A DNA stretch of 64,000 nucleotides from Usitatibacter sp035624355 (GTDB taxonomy: Bacteria; Pseudomonadota; Gammaproteobacteria; Burkholderiales; Usitatibacteraceae): positions 1-64,000 of the forward strand of contig DASPRQ010000027.1 of the NCBI GenBank assembly GCA_035624355.1, given 5' to 3'. The stretch's first letter is position 1, and each line of letters opens with the position of its first letter. Position numbers and translations under genes: made by a program. This document shows, in pieces, positions 54,781 to 63,686 of the stretch. Below the pieces are notes generated by a model, which had not been told where the DNA came from, did not search any database, and saw only the letters and a list, made by a program, of their open reading frames with translations.

Positions 54781-55813
54781 GCGCCCGGGCGCCGCCGCCC
54801 GACCGCTCCTCGAGGTGAGGGACCTCGTGCGCGATTTCGACGTCTCGCGCCCGTGGCTCAACCGCGTGGTCGAGGGCGCGCCACGCCAGCTCCTGCGCGC
54901 GGTCGACGGCGTCTCGCTCGAGATCCCGCGCGGGGAGACGCTCTCGCTCGTGGGCGAGTCCGGGTGCGGCAAGTCCACGGTGGCGCGCCTCATCTGCGGC
55001 CTGTACGCGCCCACGAGCGGGTCGATCGCGTTCGACGGGGTCGACCTCGCCACGCTCACGCGCCGCGCGGACATGCTCGCGATGCGGCGGCGCTTCCAGA
55101 TGATCTTCCAGGACCCCTACGCGAGCCTCAACCCGCGCTGGCGCGTGCGCGACATCGTGGCCGAGCCGATCCGCTCCCACGGCCTCGTGCGCGGCGCGCG
55201 CGCCCTTCGCGAGCACGTGGGGCGGCTCCTCGTCGACGTGGGCCTCGCGGAGCGCGACGGCGAGCGCTATCCGCACGAGTTCTCCGGCGGCCAGCGCCAG
55301 CGCATCTCCATCGCCCGCGCGCTCTCCTCGAACCCCGAGTTCCTCGTCTGCGACGAGCCCACGAGCGCGCTCGACGTGTCGGTGCAGGCCCAGATCCTCA
55401 ACCTCATGACGGACCTGCAGCGCGAGCACGGGCTCACCTACCTCTTCATCTCGCACAACCTCGCCGTGGTCTCGCACATCTCGAACGCGGTGGGCGTGAT
55501 GTACCTCGGCCGCATCGTCGAGATGGCGCCCACGCGCCTGCTCTTCGAGCGGCCGCTGCATCCGTACACGCGCATGCTCGAGAGCGCGATTCCCGACATC
55601 GAGATGTCGGGCAAGGCGCGCACGCCCGTGGCGGGCGAGGTGCCCAATCCCCTCGATCCGCCCCGCGGCTGCGCATTCCATCCGCGCTGCCCGCACGCGC
55701 GCGAGGTCTGCCGCGCCGAGCGCCCGGAGCTCCTCGAGCGCGACGGCGCGCGCGTCGCCTGCCACGGCATCCGCGAGGGATGGATCCCGCTGCGGCTCGC
55801 GGCGGCCGCCTAG
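54773..55813 (+). CDS. dipeptide/oligopeptide ABC transporter ATPase (DppF-like)
   Basis: 346 residues. Walker A GESGCGKSTV, signature FSGGQRQR, Walker B VCDEPTSALD, and the C-terminal FHPRCPHA motif. It forms a heterodimer with the upstream ATPase. It has an insert of about ten residues near the N-terminus (SRPWLNRVVEGAPRQ), common in DppF-type subunits. Last gene of the transporter operon. The 174-nt gap downstream has GC-rich inverted sequence (55855-55895) but no U-tract. Confidence 0.94.
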   Translation: MAERPGAAARPLLEVRDLVRDFDVSRPWLNRVVEGAPRQLLRAVDGVSLEIPRGETLSLVGESGCGKSTVARLICGLYAPTSGSIAFDGVDLATLTRRADMLAMRRRFQMIFQDPYASLNPRWRVRDIVAEPIRSHGLVRGARALREHVGRLLVDVGLAERDGERYPHEFSGGQRQRISIARALSSNPEFLVCDEPTSALDVSVQAQILNLMTDLQREHGLTYLFISHNLAVVSHISNAVGVMYLGRIVEMAPTRLLFERPLHPYTRMLESAIPDIEMSGKARTPVAGEVPNPLDPPRGCAFHPRCPHAREVCRAERPELLERDGARVACHGIREGWIPLRLAAAA

Positions 55814-55925
55814 GCGCCGCCCCCCGGGGCCGAGCGGCGAATTACGCCTGTAACTGCCCCCGCGCGGGCGTGGGGGAAGCGCCCCCGGGGCCCATGACAA
55901 GCGTAGCGAAATCGCGCCTGCGACA

Positions 55926-55954
55926 TTGACTCGCGCGGCGCCGCTGGTTAGCCT
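55926..55954 (+). promoter_or_regulatory. promoter of the pseudopilin-GGDEF/EAL pair
   Basis: TTGACT (55926-55931), 17-nt spacer, TAGCCT (55949-55954). Predicted start is near 55961, about 27 nt before the ATG. Confidence 0.5.
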
Positions 55955-55987
55955 CGGATAGCCCGACTGCGCCGGCATCCGGCACCC

Positions 55988-56440
55988 ATGGCCCAACGCG
56001 GATTCTCGCTCGTCGAAATGGTGTTCGTCCTCGCGATCGCCGGGGTCGTGCTCGCGATCGCCGTGCCGACCGTGCAGGCCTACATGGACAGGAGCCGCGT
56101 CTCCCAGGCGATCGTCGAGATCAACGACATGTCCACGCAGATCCGGCTCCAGTACAAGCGCGCGGGGACGCTCCCCGACTCGCTCGACGACGCGGGGTTC
56201 GGCGGGAAAACCGATCCCTGGGGGAACGCGTACCAGTACCTCAACCTGGTCACGCTCAAGGGCAACGGGCAGGCGCGCAAGGACAAGAAGCTGCATCCGC
56301 TCAACACCGACTTCGACCTCTACAGCGTGGGCGCCGACGGGCAGACCGCCGCTTCCCTCGTGAACAGCGTGAGCCGCGACGACGTCGTGCGCGCGCGCGA
56401 CGGCGGCTTCATCGGCCTCGCCTCGGACTTCGACCCGTGA
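55988..56440 (+). CDS. type II secretion/pilus pseudopilin (GspG-like)
   Basis: 150 residues. The class III signal is MAQRG/FSLVEMVFVLAIAGVVLAI, with prepilin-peptidase cleavage expected after Gly5 and the conserved Glu at mature position 5. DDAGFGGKTDPWGNAYQYLN resembles the calcium-loop region of GspG. No other secretion or pilus gene is nearby, so it is an orphan. It overlaps the GGDEF-EAL gene by 4 nt, coupling it to c-di-GMP signalling. Confidence 0.85.
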   Translation: MAQRGFSLVEMVFVLAIAGVVLAIAVPTVQAYMDRSRVSQAIVEINDMSTQIRLQYKRAGTLPDSLDDAGFGGKTDPWGNAYQYLNLVTLKGNGQARKDKKLHPLNTDFDLYSVGADGQTAASLVNSVSRDDVVRARDGGFIGLASDFDP

Positions 56441-59241
56441 ACGCTCGCCGCGCGCAATCGGGCAGCGTCGCACGCCAGCTCTTCATGCTGTTCGTGCTCT
56501 CGGCCTTCGTGCCGCTCGCCCTCATCGCGGCCCTTTCGCTCGGCGAGGTGCGCAGCCTCCTGCTCCAGGAGGGCGAGCAGCGCCTCGCGGCCGTGGCCAA
56601 GGCCTACGGCATGACGCTCTACGAGCGGCTGCTGGTGGCGAACGAGCTCGTCGTCTCGAGCGCGATGCGCAACCCCGGAAGCCTCGCGCGCGACGACATC
56701 ACGCATCGCACGTTCCGCTGGATCGCGCGGCTGGAGCCGTCCGGCCAGACGGTCCCTCTCACGGGCACGCCGGGGCCGGCAACGCTCACCGACGTGGCGC
56801 GCGACCGGCTCGCCGAGCGCAAGCCCGTCGTCATCGTCTCCTCGGCGGGCGGGGCGCCCCACGTGCTCCTCGCAGCCGCCGTGCCCGGCCCCCAGGGAGA
56901 GGCGACGGTCGTGGCCGAGGTGGACCCGGACTACCTGTGGGGATCGCGCGACGACGTCCCGGCCTTCACCGACTACTGCATCGTCGAGGACGTGAGCGGC
57001 ATCACGCTGCACTGCACCTCGGAGCTCGAGGCGGGCCCGGAGCACGAGATGCTCGAGAAGAACCGTTCCTCCCTCGGAACCGCCTCGTGGCGGCGCAACG
57101 GGGAGCCGTACCGGGGCGTGGCGTGGGCGCAGTTCATGCGCGCGGGCTTCGGCACGCCCGACTGGGTGGTGATCGCGAGCCAGCCGGAGCGCTACCAGAT
57201 CGCGGGCGCGATCGCCTTCGGGCGCCTCTACATCCCCGTGGTGGTCCTGGCGCTGCTGATGGTGAGCTGGCTCACCATCCGCCAGGCGAGCCGGATCGTG
57301 CGGCCCCTCGCGCGGCTCGCCGAGCGGGCGCGGGGGATCTCGCAGAACGACTTCAAGTCGCGCCTCGAGCTTGCCGCCGCGGACGAGTTCGGCGAGCTCG
57401 CCGTCGCGCTCAACAACATGTCCGAGAAGCTCGGCCGGCAGTTCGCCTCGCTCAACGCCCTCTCGGAGATCGACCGCCTGATCCTCTCCTCGGTCGAGAC
57501 GGGCCGGGTCGTGCGCACGGTGATGGAGCAGCTCGCGAGCGCGGTGCACGCCGACGCGGTTTCGGTGACCCTGATCGACCACGACGATCCGGACCGCGCG
57601 CGGACGTACTTCCGGTCTTCGGACGCCGACGGGGCGCTGGACATGACGCGGCACGAGATGAGCTCGTGGGACCGCAGCAACCTCGAGGGGGCTCCGGGGG
57701 GCCAGTGGGTCGCGCTCGCGGGGCACCCGAGCCCCTACCTCGAAGGCCTCGCCCGGGACGGCGCCGGCAACGCGTACGTGCAGCCCGTGATGTGGCGCGG
57801 CGAGCTCTGCGGGGCGCTCGCCCTCGGCTACCGGACGGCCTCCTCGCTCGACGCCGAGGAAAGCCGCCATGCCCGCGAGCTCGCCGACCGCGTGGCGGTG
57901 GCGGTGTCCTCGGCGTGGCGCGACGAACAGCTCTACGTGCAGGCGCACTTCGACCCGCTCACGGGCCTGCCCAACCGGCTGCTCTTCAAGGACCGCCTCG
58001 GCCAGGAGATCGCCCGCAGCCAGCGCGAGGGCCTGCGCTTCGCGGTGCTCTTCGTGGACCTCGACCGATTCAAGACGGTGAACGACAGCTTCGGGCACAC
58101 GACGGGGGACGCGGTGCTGCGCGAGACGGCCCTCCGCATCGCGAAGTGCACCCGGGCTTCCGACACCGTGTCGCGGCTGGGCGGCGACGAGTTCACCGTG
58201 ATGGCCACGAACTTGCACCACGCGCAGGAGGCGTGGCACATCGCCGAGAACGTGGTGGAGGCGCTCTCCCGCGAGTTCGGCGTCGGCGGCCAGCAATGCT
58301 TCCTCAGCGCGAGCGTGGGCATCGCGACCTTCCCCGACGACGGTGCTTCGGCCGAGGACCTCCTCAAGTGCGCCGACACGGCCATGTACCGTGCCAAGGC
58401 GGCCGGGCGCTCGCAGGCGGTATTCTTCGAGGAGCGCATGAACGCGGAAGCCGTCGCGCGCCTCACGCTCGACCGAGACCTGCGCGTGGCCATCGAGCGG
58501 CGCGAGCTCGAGCTGCACTACCAGCCCAAGGTGGACCTGCGCACCGGCATGATCCGCAGCGCCGAGGCGCTCATCCGCTGGCGCCACCCGGTGCACGGGC
58601 TCATCAGCCCGGGCCGCTTCATCCCGCTCGCGGAGGAGTCGGGGTTCATCGAGCAGCTCGGCAACTGGACGCTGCGCGAGGCGTGCTCACGGATGAAGCA
58701 ATGGCGCGCGTGGGGGCTGCCGGTCGAGAGCGTCGCCGTGAACGTCTCGCCGCGCCAGTTCCGCCGCCGGGGGCTCGTCGAGTTCATCCAGGAATGCGTG
58801 CAGGAGGCGGGCCTGCCCCCGGAATGCCTCACGATCGAGATCACCGAAGGCGTGCTGATGGAGCGCGACTCGGCGGCGGAAGAGCTCCTCGACCGCCTCC
58901 ACGCGATGGGCCACGGCATCGCGCTCGACGACTTCGGCACCGGCTTCTCGTCGATGTCCTACCTCAAGCGCTTTCCGGTGCGCGAGATCAAGATCGACCG
59001 CGCCTTCGTCGACGGGCTCGAGAGCAACGCCGACTCCGAGGCCATCGTGGCGGCGATCGTCGCCATGTCCCACGCCCTCGGAAAGATCGTCGTCGCCGAG
59101 GGCGTGGAGACCCGCGAGCAGCTGGCGCTCCTCACGCGCATGGGGTGCGAATACGTGCAGGGCTTCGTGATCGCCCCGGCGCTGCCCGCCGACGTCTTCG
59201 AGCGGCGCGTTCGCGAGCAGACCGCGGCGCGGGCCGCGTGA
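56437..59241 (+). CDS. membrane GGDEF-EAL protein with HAMP and GAF domains
   Basis: 934 residues: transmembrane helix about 13-35, periplasmic sensor to ~255, second helix ~260-280, HAMP ~285-340, GAF ~345-490, GGDEF ~500-665, EAL ~675-925. The GGDEF motif (RLGGDEF) is intact with an inhibitory RxxD site five residues before it. The EAL domain keeps EALIRW, DDFGTGFSS and EGVET. Both c-di-GMP synthesis and hydrolysis are therefore possible. It overlaps the pseudopilin by 4 nt, so surface attachment or motility control is a reasonable inference. Confidence 0.94.
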   Translation: MNARRAQSGSVARQLFMLFVLSAFVPLALIAALSLGEVRSLLLQEGEQRLAAVAKAYGMTLYERLLVANELVVSSAMRNPGSLARDDITHRTFRWIARLEPSGQTVPLTGTPGPATLTDVARDRLAERKPVVIVSSAGGAPHVLLAAAVPGPQGEATVVAEVDPDYLWGSRDDVPAFTDYCIVEDVSGITLHCTSELEAGPEHEMLEKNRSSLGTASWRRNGEPYRGVAWAQFMRAGFGTPDWVVIASQPERYQIAGAIAFGRLYIPVVVLALLMVSWLTIRQASRIVRPLARLAERARGISQNDFKSRLELAAADEFGELAVALNNMSEKLGRQFASLNALSEIDRLILSSVETGRVVRTVMEQLASAVHADAVSVTLIDHDDPDRARTYFRSSDADGALDMTRHEMSSWDRSNLEGAPGGQWVALAGHPSPYLEGLARDGAGNAYVQPVMWRGELCGALALGYRTASSLDAEESRHARELADRVAVAVSSAWRDEQLYVQAHFDPLTGLPNRLLFKDRLGQEIARSQREGLRFAVLFVDLDRFKTVNDSFGHTTGDAVLRETALRIAKCTRASDTVSRLGGDEFTVMATNLHHAQEAWHIAENVVEALSREFGVGGQQCFLSASVGIATFPDDGASAEDLLKCADTAMYRAKAAGRSQAVFFEERMNAEAVARLTLDRDLRVAIERRELELHYQPKVDLRTGMIRSAEALIRWRHPVHGLISPGRFIPLAEESGFIEQLGNWTLREACSRMKQWRAWGLPVESVAVNVSPRQFRRRGLVEFIQECVQEAGLPPECLTIEITEGVLMERDSAAEELLDRLHAMGHGIALDDFGTGFSSMSYLKRFPVREIKIDRAFVDGLESNADSEAIVAAIVAMSHALGKIVVAEGVETREQLALLTRMGCEYVQGFVIAPALPADVFERRVREQTAARAA

Positions 59242-59263
59242 GGCGCGACCCGGGCGCCCGGGC

Positions 59264-59689
59264 CTAGGGGCTCGTTTCGGCGGGCGCGGCCGGGGCCGCG
59301 TAGGCGCTCGCCACGAGCCAGCCGAACACCGCGCTCGCGATCACCGCCGCGACGATGTCGATCACGAACTGCGCATCGCCCGGGAGAACCTGCGGCACCA
59401 GCGCCGAAGGGGGACCCACGAACGTGCTCGTGGTCGCCCCGGCCATGAGCGACAGGAGCACCGCGCCGGGCGCGCGCCGCAGCCGGCGCACCCGTCCCGC
59501 CGCGGCCAGCGCGAGCGCGAAGCACGCGGCCGCCCCGACCACCTCGACCCCGTCGAGGAGGAAGAAGCGCATGGGCTCCACCCCTTTCCCCACCAGCATC
59601 TCGCCCGCCGCGATCCACCACACGCCCTGGGCGACGACGAGGCCGGCGAAGAAGCTCACGATCGCGTTGCGCATCGCGCCCTGCTCCAT
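59264..59689 (-). CDS. small membrane protein of unknown function
   Basis: 141 residues with four hydrophobic spans (MRNAIVSFFAGLVVAQGVWW, the FFLLDGVEVVGAAACFALALAAAG region, VLLSLMAGATTS and FVIDIVAAVIASAVFGWLVA). No family recognised. The ATG at 59689 is chosen because GGAGG lies 7 nt upstream; the open frame reaches back to 59749. Its stop is 23 nt from the GGDEF-EAL stop (convergent). It is divergent from the cystathionine lyase-like gene. Confidence 0.6.
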   Translation of the reverse strand: MEQGAMRNAIVSFFAGLVVAQGVWWIAAGEMLVGKGVEPMRFFLLDGVEVVGAAACFALALAAAGRVRRLRRAPGAVLLSLMAGATTSTFVGPPSALVPQVLPGDAQFVIDIVAAVIASAVFGWLVASAYAAPAAPAETSP

Positions 59690-59768
59690 GAACGCGCCTC
59701 CGGTTCCTGGGACGGCCCCCATGATAAGCCGCGGGCGGCGGACCTCCAAGGGCGCACGTCACACGCGG

Positions 59769-59798
59769 TTGACCTCCACGCCCCGGCGCCGCGACAAT
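59769..59798 (+). promoter_or_regulatory. promoter of the Cys/Met PLP-enzyme gene
   Basis: TTGACC (59769-59774), 18-nt spacer, GACAAT (59793-59798), then 5 nt and the ATG. Transcription should start at the initiation codon. Confidence 0.5.
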
Positions 59799-59803
59799 TC
59801 CGG

Positions 59804-60949
59804 ATGGGCGCCGAAACGCCTCCCGTCGCTCCGCGTACCCGCGCGGCCCAGGGCCTGGGCCGGGTCGCGGACCCCTATCGCGACGTGGTGGCCCCGATCC
59901 ACGTCGCCACGACCTACGAGCGCGGCGCCGACGGCGCCTATCCCGGCGGGCGCACCTACTCGCGGGCCGACAACCCGAGCTACGACGAGCCCGAGGCGGT
60001 GATCGCCTCGCTCGAGGGCGCGGCCGCGTGCCTGCTCTTCGCCTCGGGGCAGGCGGCCGCGGGCGCGCTCTTCGCCGCCCTCGGCCCGGGCGCGCGCATC
60101 CTCGCCCCGCGCAACATGTACTGGGGGCTTCGCAACTGGCTCACGGGCTTCGTCGCCCCCTGGGGCGCGCCGGTCGCCTTCTACGACAACGCCTCCATCG
60201 ACGACCTCGCGGCGAAGGCGCGCGAGGCGGCCCCGCGGGCGATCTGGGTCGAGACGCCCGCCAATCCCACGTGGGACGTGACCGACGTCGCCGCCGCCGC
60301 CGAGGTCGCCCGGCGGACGGGCGCGATCCTCGCGGTCGATTCCACCTGCGCGACCCCGGTGCTCACGCAGCCGCTCACCCTCGGCGCGCACCTCGTGATG
60401 CACTCGGCGACCAAGTACCTGAACGGCCATTCCGACGTCGTCGCCGGGGCGCTCGCCACCGCACGCGAGGACGAGCTCTGGGCGCGCATCCGCTACGTGC
60501 GCTCGGCGGGCGGCGCGATCCCCGGGCCGTTCGAGGCGTGGCTCCTCGCGCGGGGGCTACGCACGCTCTTCCTGCGCGTGGAGCGCGCGTGCGCCAACGC
60601 GCTCGCGATCGCGCAGCGCTTCGAGCGCCATCCGCGGCTCTCCCACCTGCTCTACCCGGGCCTCGCCTCGCATCCGGGCCATGCCGTGGCGGCGCGCCAG
60701 ATGAAGGGCGGCTTCGGTGCGATGCTGTCGCTGCGGCTGCGCGAAGGGGAAGCGGCCGCGCGCGATTTCACCGCGCGCCTCCGGGTCTTCCGGCGCGCGA
60801 CGTCCCTGGGATCGGTCGAGAGCCTCGCCGAGCACCGGGCGAGCGTCGAAGGGCCCGGGACGACGTGCCCCGCGGACCTCGTGCGCCTGTCGGTCGGCGT
60901 GGAGGACGCGGCCGACCTCGTCGCCGACATCGAGCAGGCCCTCGCGTGA
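59804..60949 (+). CDS. Cys/Met metabolism PLP-dependent enzyme (cystathionine beta-lyase type)
   Basis: 381 residues. Fold-type I PLP enzyme with the internal-aldimine lysine in HSATKYLNGHSD, the phosphate-binding FASGQAAAG, and VETPANPTWDVTD. Members cleave or form cystathionine, homocysteine or methionine gamma bonds; beta-lyase (MetC-like) is the best guess, but gamma-synthase or gamma-lyase activities cannot be separated by eye. The short spacing to the promoter implies a leaderless mRNA. It overlaps the next small gene by 4 nt (GTGA). Confidence 0.88.
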   Translation: MGAETPPVAPRTRAAQGLGRVADPYRDVVAPIHVATTYERGADGAYPGGRTYSRADNPSYDEPEAVIASLEGAAACLLFASGQAAAGALFAALGPGARILAPRNMYWGLRNWLTGFVAPWGAPVAFYDNASIDDLAAKAREAAPRAIWVETPANPTWDVTDVAAAAEVARRTGAILAVDSTCATPVLTQPLTLGAHLVMHSATKYLNGHSDVVAGALATAREDELWARIRYVRSAGGAIPGPFEAWLLARGLRTLFLRVERACANALAIAQRFERHPRLSHLLYPGLASHPGHAVAARQMKGGFGAMLSLRLREGEAAARDFTARLRVFRRATSLGSVESLAEHRASVEGPGTTCPADLVRLSVGVEDAADLVADIEQALA

Positions 60950-61158
60950 CGCTGCCCTCGCCCGCCAACCTCTTCGCCTCGCTCGCCTTCGGCGTCGTCG
61001 GCGCGGGCGCCTTCATGTACGGCAAGAAGACGGGCGGGATTCGCGCCATGGTCCTCGGCGTGGGGCTCATGGTGTATCCGTATTTCGTGGACCCGACATG
61101 GCTGCTCTACACGATCGGGATCGCGCTCACCGCGGCGCTCTTCGTGTTCCGGGACTGA
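60946..61158 (+). CDS. 70-residue membrane protein of unknown function
   Basis: Two to three hydrophobic spans (ANLFASLAFGVVGAGAFMYG; MVLGVGLMVYPYFV; LLYTIGIALTAALFVF) separated by short KKTGG and DPTW turns. It starts with GTG overlapping the lyase stop, so it is translated from that message. No function can be assigned. Confidence 0.7.
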   Translation: MTLPSPANLFASLAFGVVGAGAFMYGKKTGGIRAMVLGVGLMVYPYFVDPTWLLYTIGIALTAALFVFRD

Positions 61159-61167
61159 GCCGCCCCG

Positions 61168-61173
61168 TATAAT
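61168..61173 (+). promoter_or_regulatory. -10 box of the MBOAT gene
   Basis: TATAAT, perfect, 7 nt before the GTG start at 61181. Predicted leaderless. Confidence 0.5.
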
Positions 61174-61180
61174 CGCGCGC

Positions 61181-62617
61181 GTGCTGTTCAACTCGTACGC
61201 GTTCGTCCTCGCCTTCCTGCCCGCGGCCGTCGCCGGCTACTTCCTCGTCGCCCGCCGCTCGCACCTCGGGGCGAACGCCTTCCTCGCCGCCGCTTCCCTC
61301 GTCTTCTACGCCTGGTGGCGGGTCGAGCTCGTCGCGCTGCTCCTCGCCTCGGCCGCGGTCAATTTCGCCGTGGGCCGAAGGCTCTCGCGCGCCGCGGCGG
61401 CCGGAAGGGACGCACGGGCGATGCTCTTCCTCGGCGTCGCCTTCGACCTCGGGCTCCTCGGCTACTTCAAGTACGCGGACTTCTTCATCGCGAACTGGAA
61501 CACGCTCTCGGGGGCGCACCTGCCCCTGCTCGAGGTGGCGCTGCCGCTCGGCATCAGCTTCTTCACGTTCACGCAGGTCGCCTACCTCGTGGACGCGTGG
61601 AAGGGCAAGGCCGCCGAATACAGTCCCGTGAACTACCTGCTCTTCGTCACGTACTTCCCGCACCTCCTCGCCGGCCCCATCATCCACCACCGCGAGATGA
61701 TGCCGCAGTTCGCCGACCCGCGGCTCAAGCGCCTCGACTGGGAGAACGTCGCCCGCGGCCTCGTGCTCTTCACGCTCGGGCTCGCGAAGAAGGTGCTCGT
61801 CGCCGACACCCTGGCGCCGTGGGCCGACGCCGGGTTCGCGAGCGCGCACGCGCTCACGCTCGCCGACGGCTGGATCACGATGCTCGCCTATGCCATGCAG
61901 CTCGTGTACGACTTCAGCGGCTACACCGACATGGCGCTCGGCGCCGCGCTCATGGCGAACATCCGGCTGCCGATCAACTTCGATTCGCCGTACCGCTCGG
62001 CGGACATCCGGGAGTTCTGGCGGCGCTGGCACATCACCCTTTCGCGGTTCCTGCGCGACTACGTGTACATCCCGCTCGGCGGCAACCGCCGGGGCGAGGC
62101 GCGCATGCTGGCGGCCTTCCTCGTCACCTTCACCCTCGGCGGGCTGTGGCACGGCGCGGCGTGGACCTTCGTCGCGTGGGGCGCGATCCACGGCACCGCG
62201 CTCGTGGTCGTGCACTTCTGGAGGAAGCTGGGGCGTCCGCTCCCCCGGCCCGTCGCCATCGGCGTGACCGCCCTCTTCGTGGCCGCGGCGTTCGTGGTGT
62301 TCCGCGCGCCCACGCTCGCGGACGCGGGATCGGTGCTCGCCTCGGTGGCGGGGCTCAACGGCTTCGACCTGCACCTCGCGGTCGCGCAATGGGCCGGCCT
62401 CGCCCGTCCCGCCTCGATCGGCGAGCGCGCGCCCGAGCTCGGCACGCTCGCGGTGCTCGCCGCGGCCCTCGCGATCGCCTTCATGCCGCGCACCTCGACC
62501 GAGCTCGCCGCGACGGTGTCGCTGCGGGGCTGGCCGCGCTACGCGTTCGGGGGGCTCCTCGCGTGCGGGCTCGTGTTCATCGAGAACGCGAGCCCCTTCA
62601 TCTACTTCATCTTCTGA
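61181..62617 (+). CDS. MBOAT-family O-acyltransferase (AlgI-like)
   Basis: 478 residues with about 11 membrane spans. AlgI/DltB features are FDLGLLGYFKYADFF, PLGISFFTFTQVAYLVD, YFPHLLAGPIIHH, YDFSGYTDMA and the catalytic histidine in GLWHGAAWTF. Such proteins pass acetyl groups across the membrane to a periplasmic partner that acylates a polysaccharide. The partner is probably the SGNH-like gene 1 nt downstream. Starts with GTG. Confidence 0.93.
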   Translation: MLFNSYAFVLAFLPAAVAGYFLVARRSHLGANAFLAAASLVFYAWWRVELVALLLASAAVNFAVGRRLSRAAAAGRDARAMLFLGVAFDLGLLGYFKYADFFIANWNTLSGAHLPLLEVALPLGISFFTFTQVAYLVDAWKGKAAEYSPVNYLLFVTYFPHLLAGPIIHHREMMPQFADPRLKRLDWENVARGLVLFTLGLAKKVLVADTLAPWADAGFASAHALTLADGWITMLAYAMQLVYDFSGYTDMALGAALMANIRLPINFDSPYRSADIREFWRRWHITLSRFLRDYVYIPLGGNRRGEARMLAAFLVTFTLGGLWHGAAWTFVAWGAIHGTALVVVHFWRKLGRPLPRPVAIGVTALFVAAAFVVFRAPTLADAGSVLASVAGLNGFDLHLAVAQWAGLARPASIGERAPELGTLAVLAAALAIAFMPRTSTELAATVSLRGWPRYAFGGLLACGLVFIENASPFIYFIF

Positions 62618-62618
62618 C

Positions 62619-63680
62619 GTGGCGCGCGGCTTCGTCCTCGCGGTGGTCGCGGTCGCCCTCGCCCTCGCGGCCTCGGCAGGGGCGCTCAACGCATGGGTGG
62701 ACCCCTTCGCGCACTATCACCGGCCGATCCATTTCCCGGCGCGCTTCTACCCGGAGTGGCAGCGCTACGAGAACCCGGGGATCGCCAAGCACTACGACTA
62801 CGACCGCGTCGTGACGGGCTCCTCGCTCATGGAATGCGTGTTGCCGAGCGACGTGGACCGCGCGATGGGCGGCAGGACGGTGAACCTTTCCGTCTCGGCG
62901 ATGAGCGCGTTCGACGCAGGGCGGCTGCTCGAGGCGGCGCTCGCCACCGGCAAGCCCCGCCAGGTCATCATGAACCTCGACTACAACATGTTCTCGGGCG
63001 CGCCGGGGCGCAGCGGCTTCGCCGAGGCGTTCCCCGCCTATCTCTACGACGACGATCCCTGGAACGACCTGCCCTACCTCCTCGGCATCGGGACCACGCG
63101 CAAGTCGGTCGAGACGCTGCTGGGGCTGCACTGGTCGCGCTTCAACACCGACCCCGACCGCATGTGGTACTGGGCCGACGGCGCGACCTTCTCCGCGGCC
63201 CACGTCGTGCACGGCCTCGATCCGGCGAACCTCAACGCGCGGTTCTCGCAGCCGCCGCGCACGCTCGAAGGCATGCAGGCGAGCTTCGAGGCGAACCTCG
63301 CCCCCGTCATCGAGCGCTATCCGGGCGTGCGCTTCACGTTCCTCTACGCGCCCTACTCGATCCTCGCGTGGGCGGACTTCGAGCAGCGCCGCCAGGTCGG
63401 GGTGACCCTCGCCTTCCGCGAGTGGCTCTTCGATCGCATGGCGGGCCGTCCGAACGTGGAGCTCTTCGACTTCCAGGCCGACCCGGTGCTCACCGAGGAC
63501 CTGGGCCTCTACACCGACATCTACCACTTCTCTCCGGCGGTCGCGAAAGGGCTGATGGAAGCCATCGCCGCGGGAAGCCACCGCCTCACGAGGCAGGCGC
63601 TCGAGCGCAACGACGCGTGGCTGCGGCGCGCGGCCGAGCGGACCGATCCCGCGGCGCTCATCGCGCGGGCGAAGGAGTGA
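62619..63680 (+). CDS. SGNH/AlgX-like periplasmic acyltransferase partner
   Basis: 353 residues. A signal anchor (residues 1-24) precedes a soluble domain with GSSLMECV near residue 68 (serine elbow) and YTDIYHFSPAVA near residue 302, giving the Ser and Asp-x2-His of an SGNH hydrolase. With the MBOAT protein upstream it likely completes transfer of acetyl to a cell-surface glycan. The polysaccharide is unknown; no polymer biosynthesis genes are adjacent in this window. GTG start. Confidence 0.82.
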   Translation: MARGFVLAVVAVALALAASAGALNAWVDPFAHYHRPIHFPARFYPEWQRYENPGIAKHYDYDRVVTGSSLMECVLPSDVDRAMGGRTVNLSVSAMSAFDAGRLLEAALATGKPRQVIMNLDYNMFSGAPGRSGFAEAFPAYLYDDDPWNDLPYLLGIGTTRKSVETLLGLHWSRFNTDPDRMWYWADGATFSAAHVVHGLDPANLNARFSQPPRTLEGMQASFEANLAPVIERYPGVRFTFLYAPYSILAWADFEQRRQVGVTLAFREWLFDRMAGRPNVELFDFQADPVLTEDLGLYTDIYHFSPAVAKGLMEAIAAGSHRLTRQALERNDAWLRRAAERTDPAALIARAKE

Positions 63681-63686
63681 GGCCGC

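Noticed and set aside
55855..55895. GC-rich inverted sequence after the DppF-like gene as an intrinsic terminator
   Set aside because: Pairing of CCCCC and GGGGG runs is possible but there is no U-tract, and such runs are common at this GC content.
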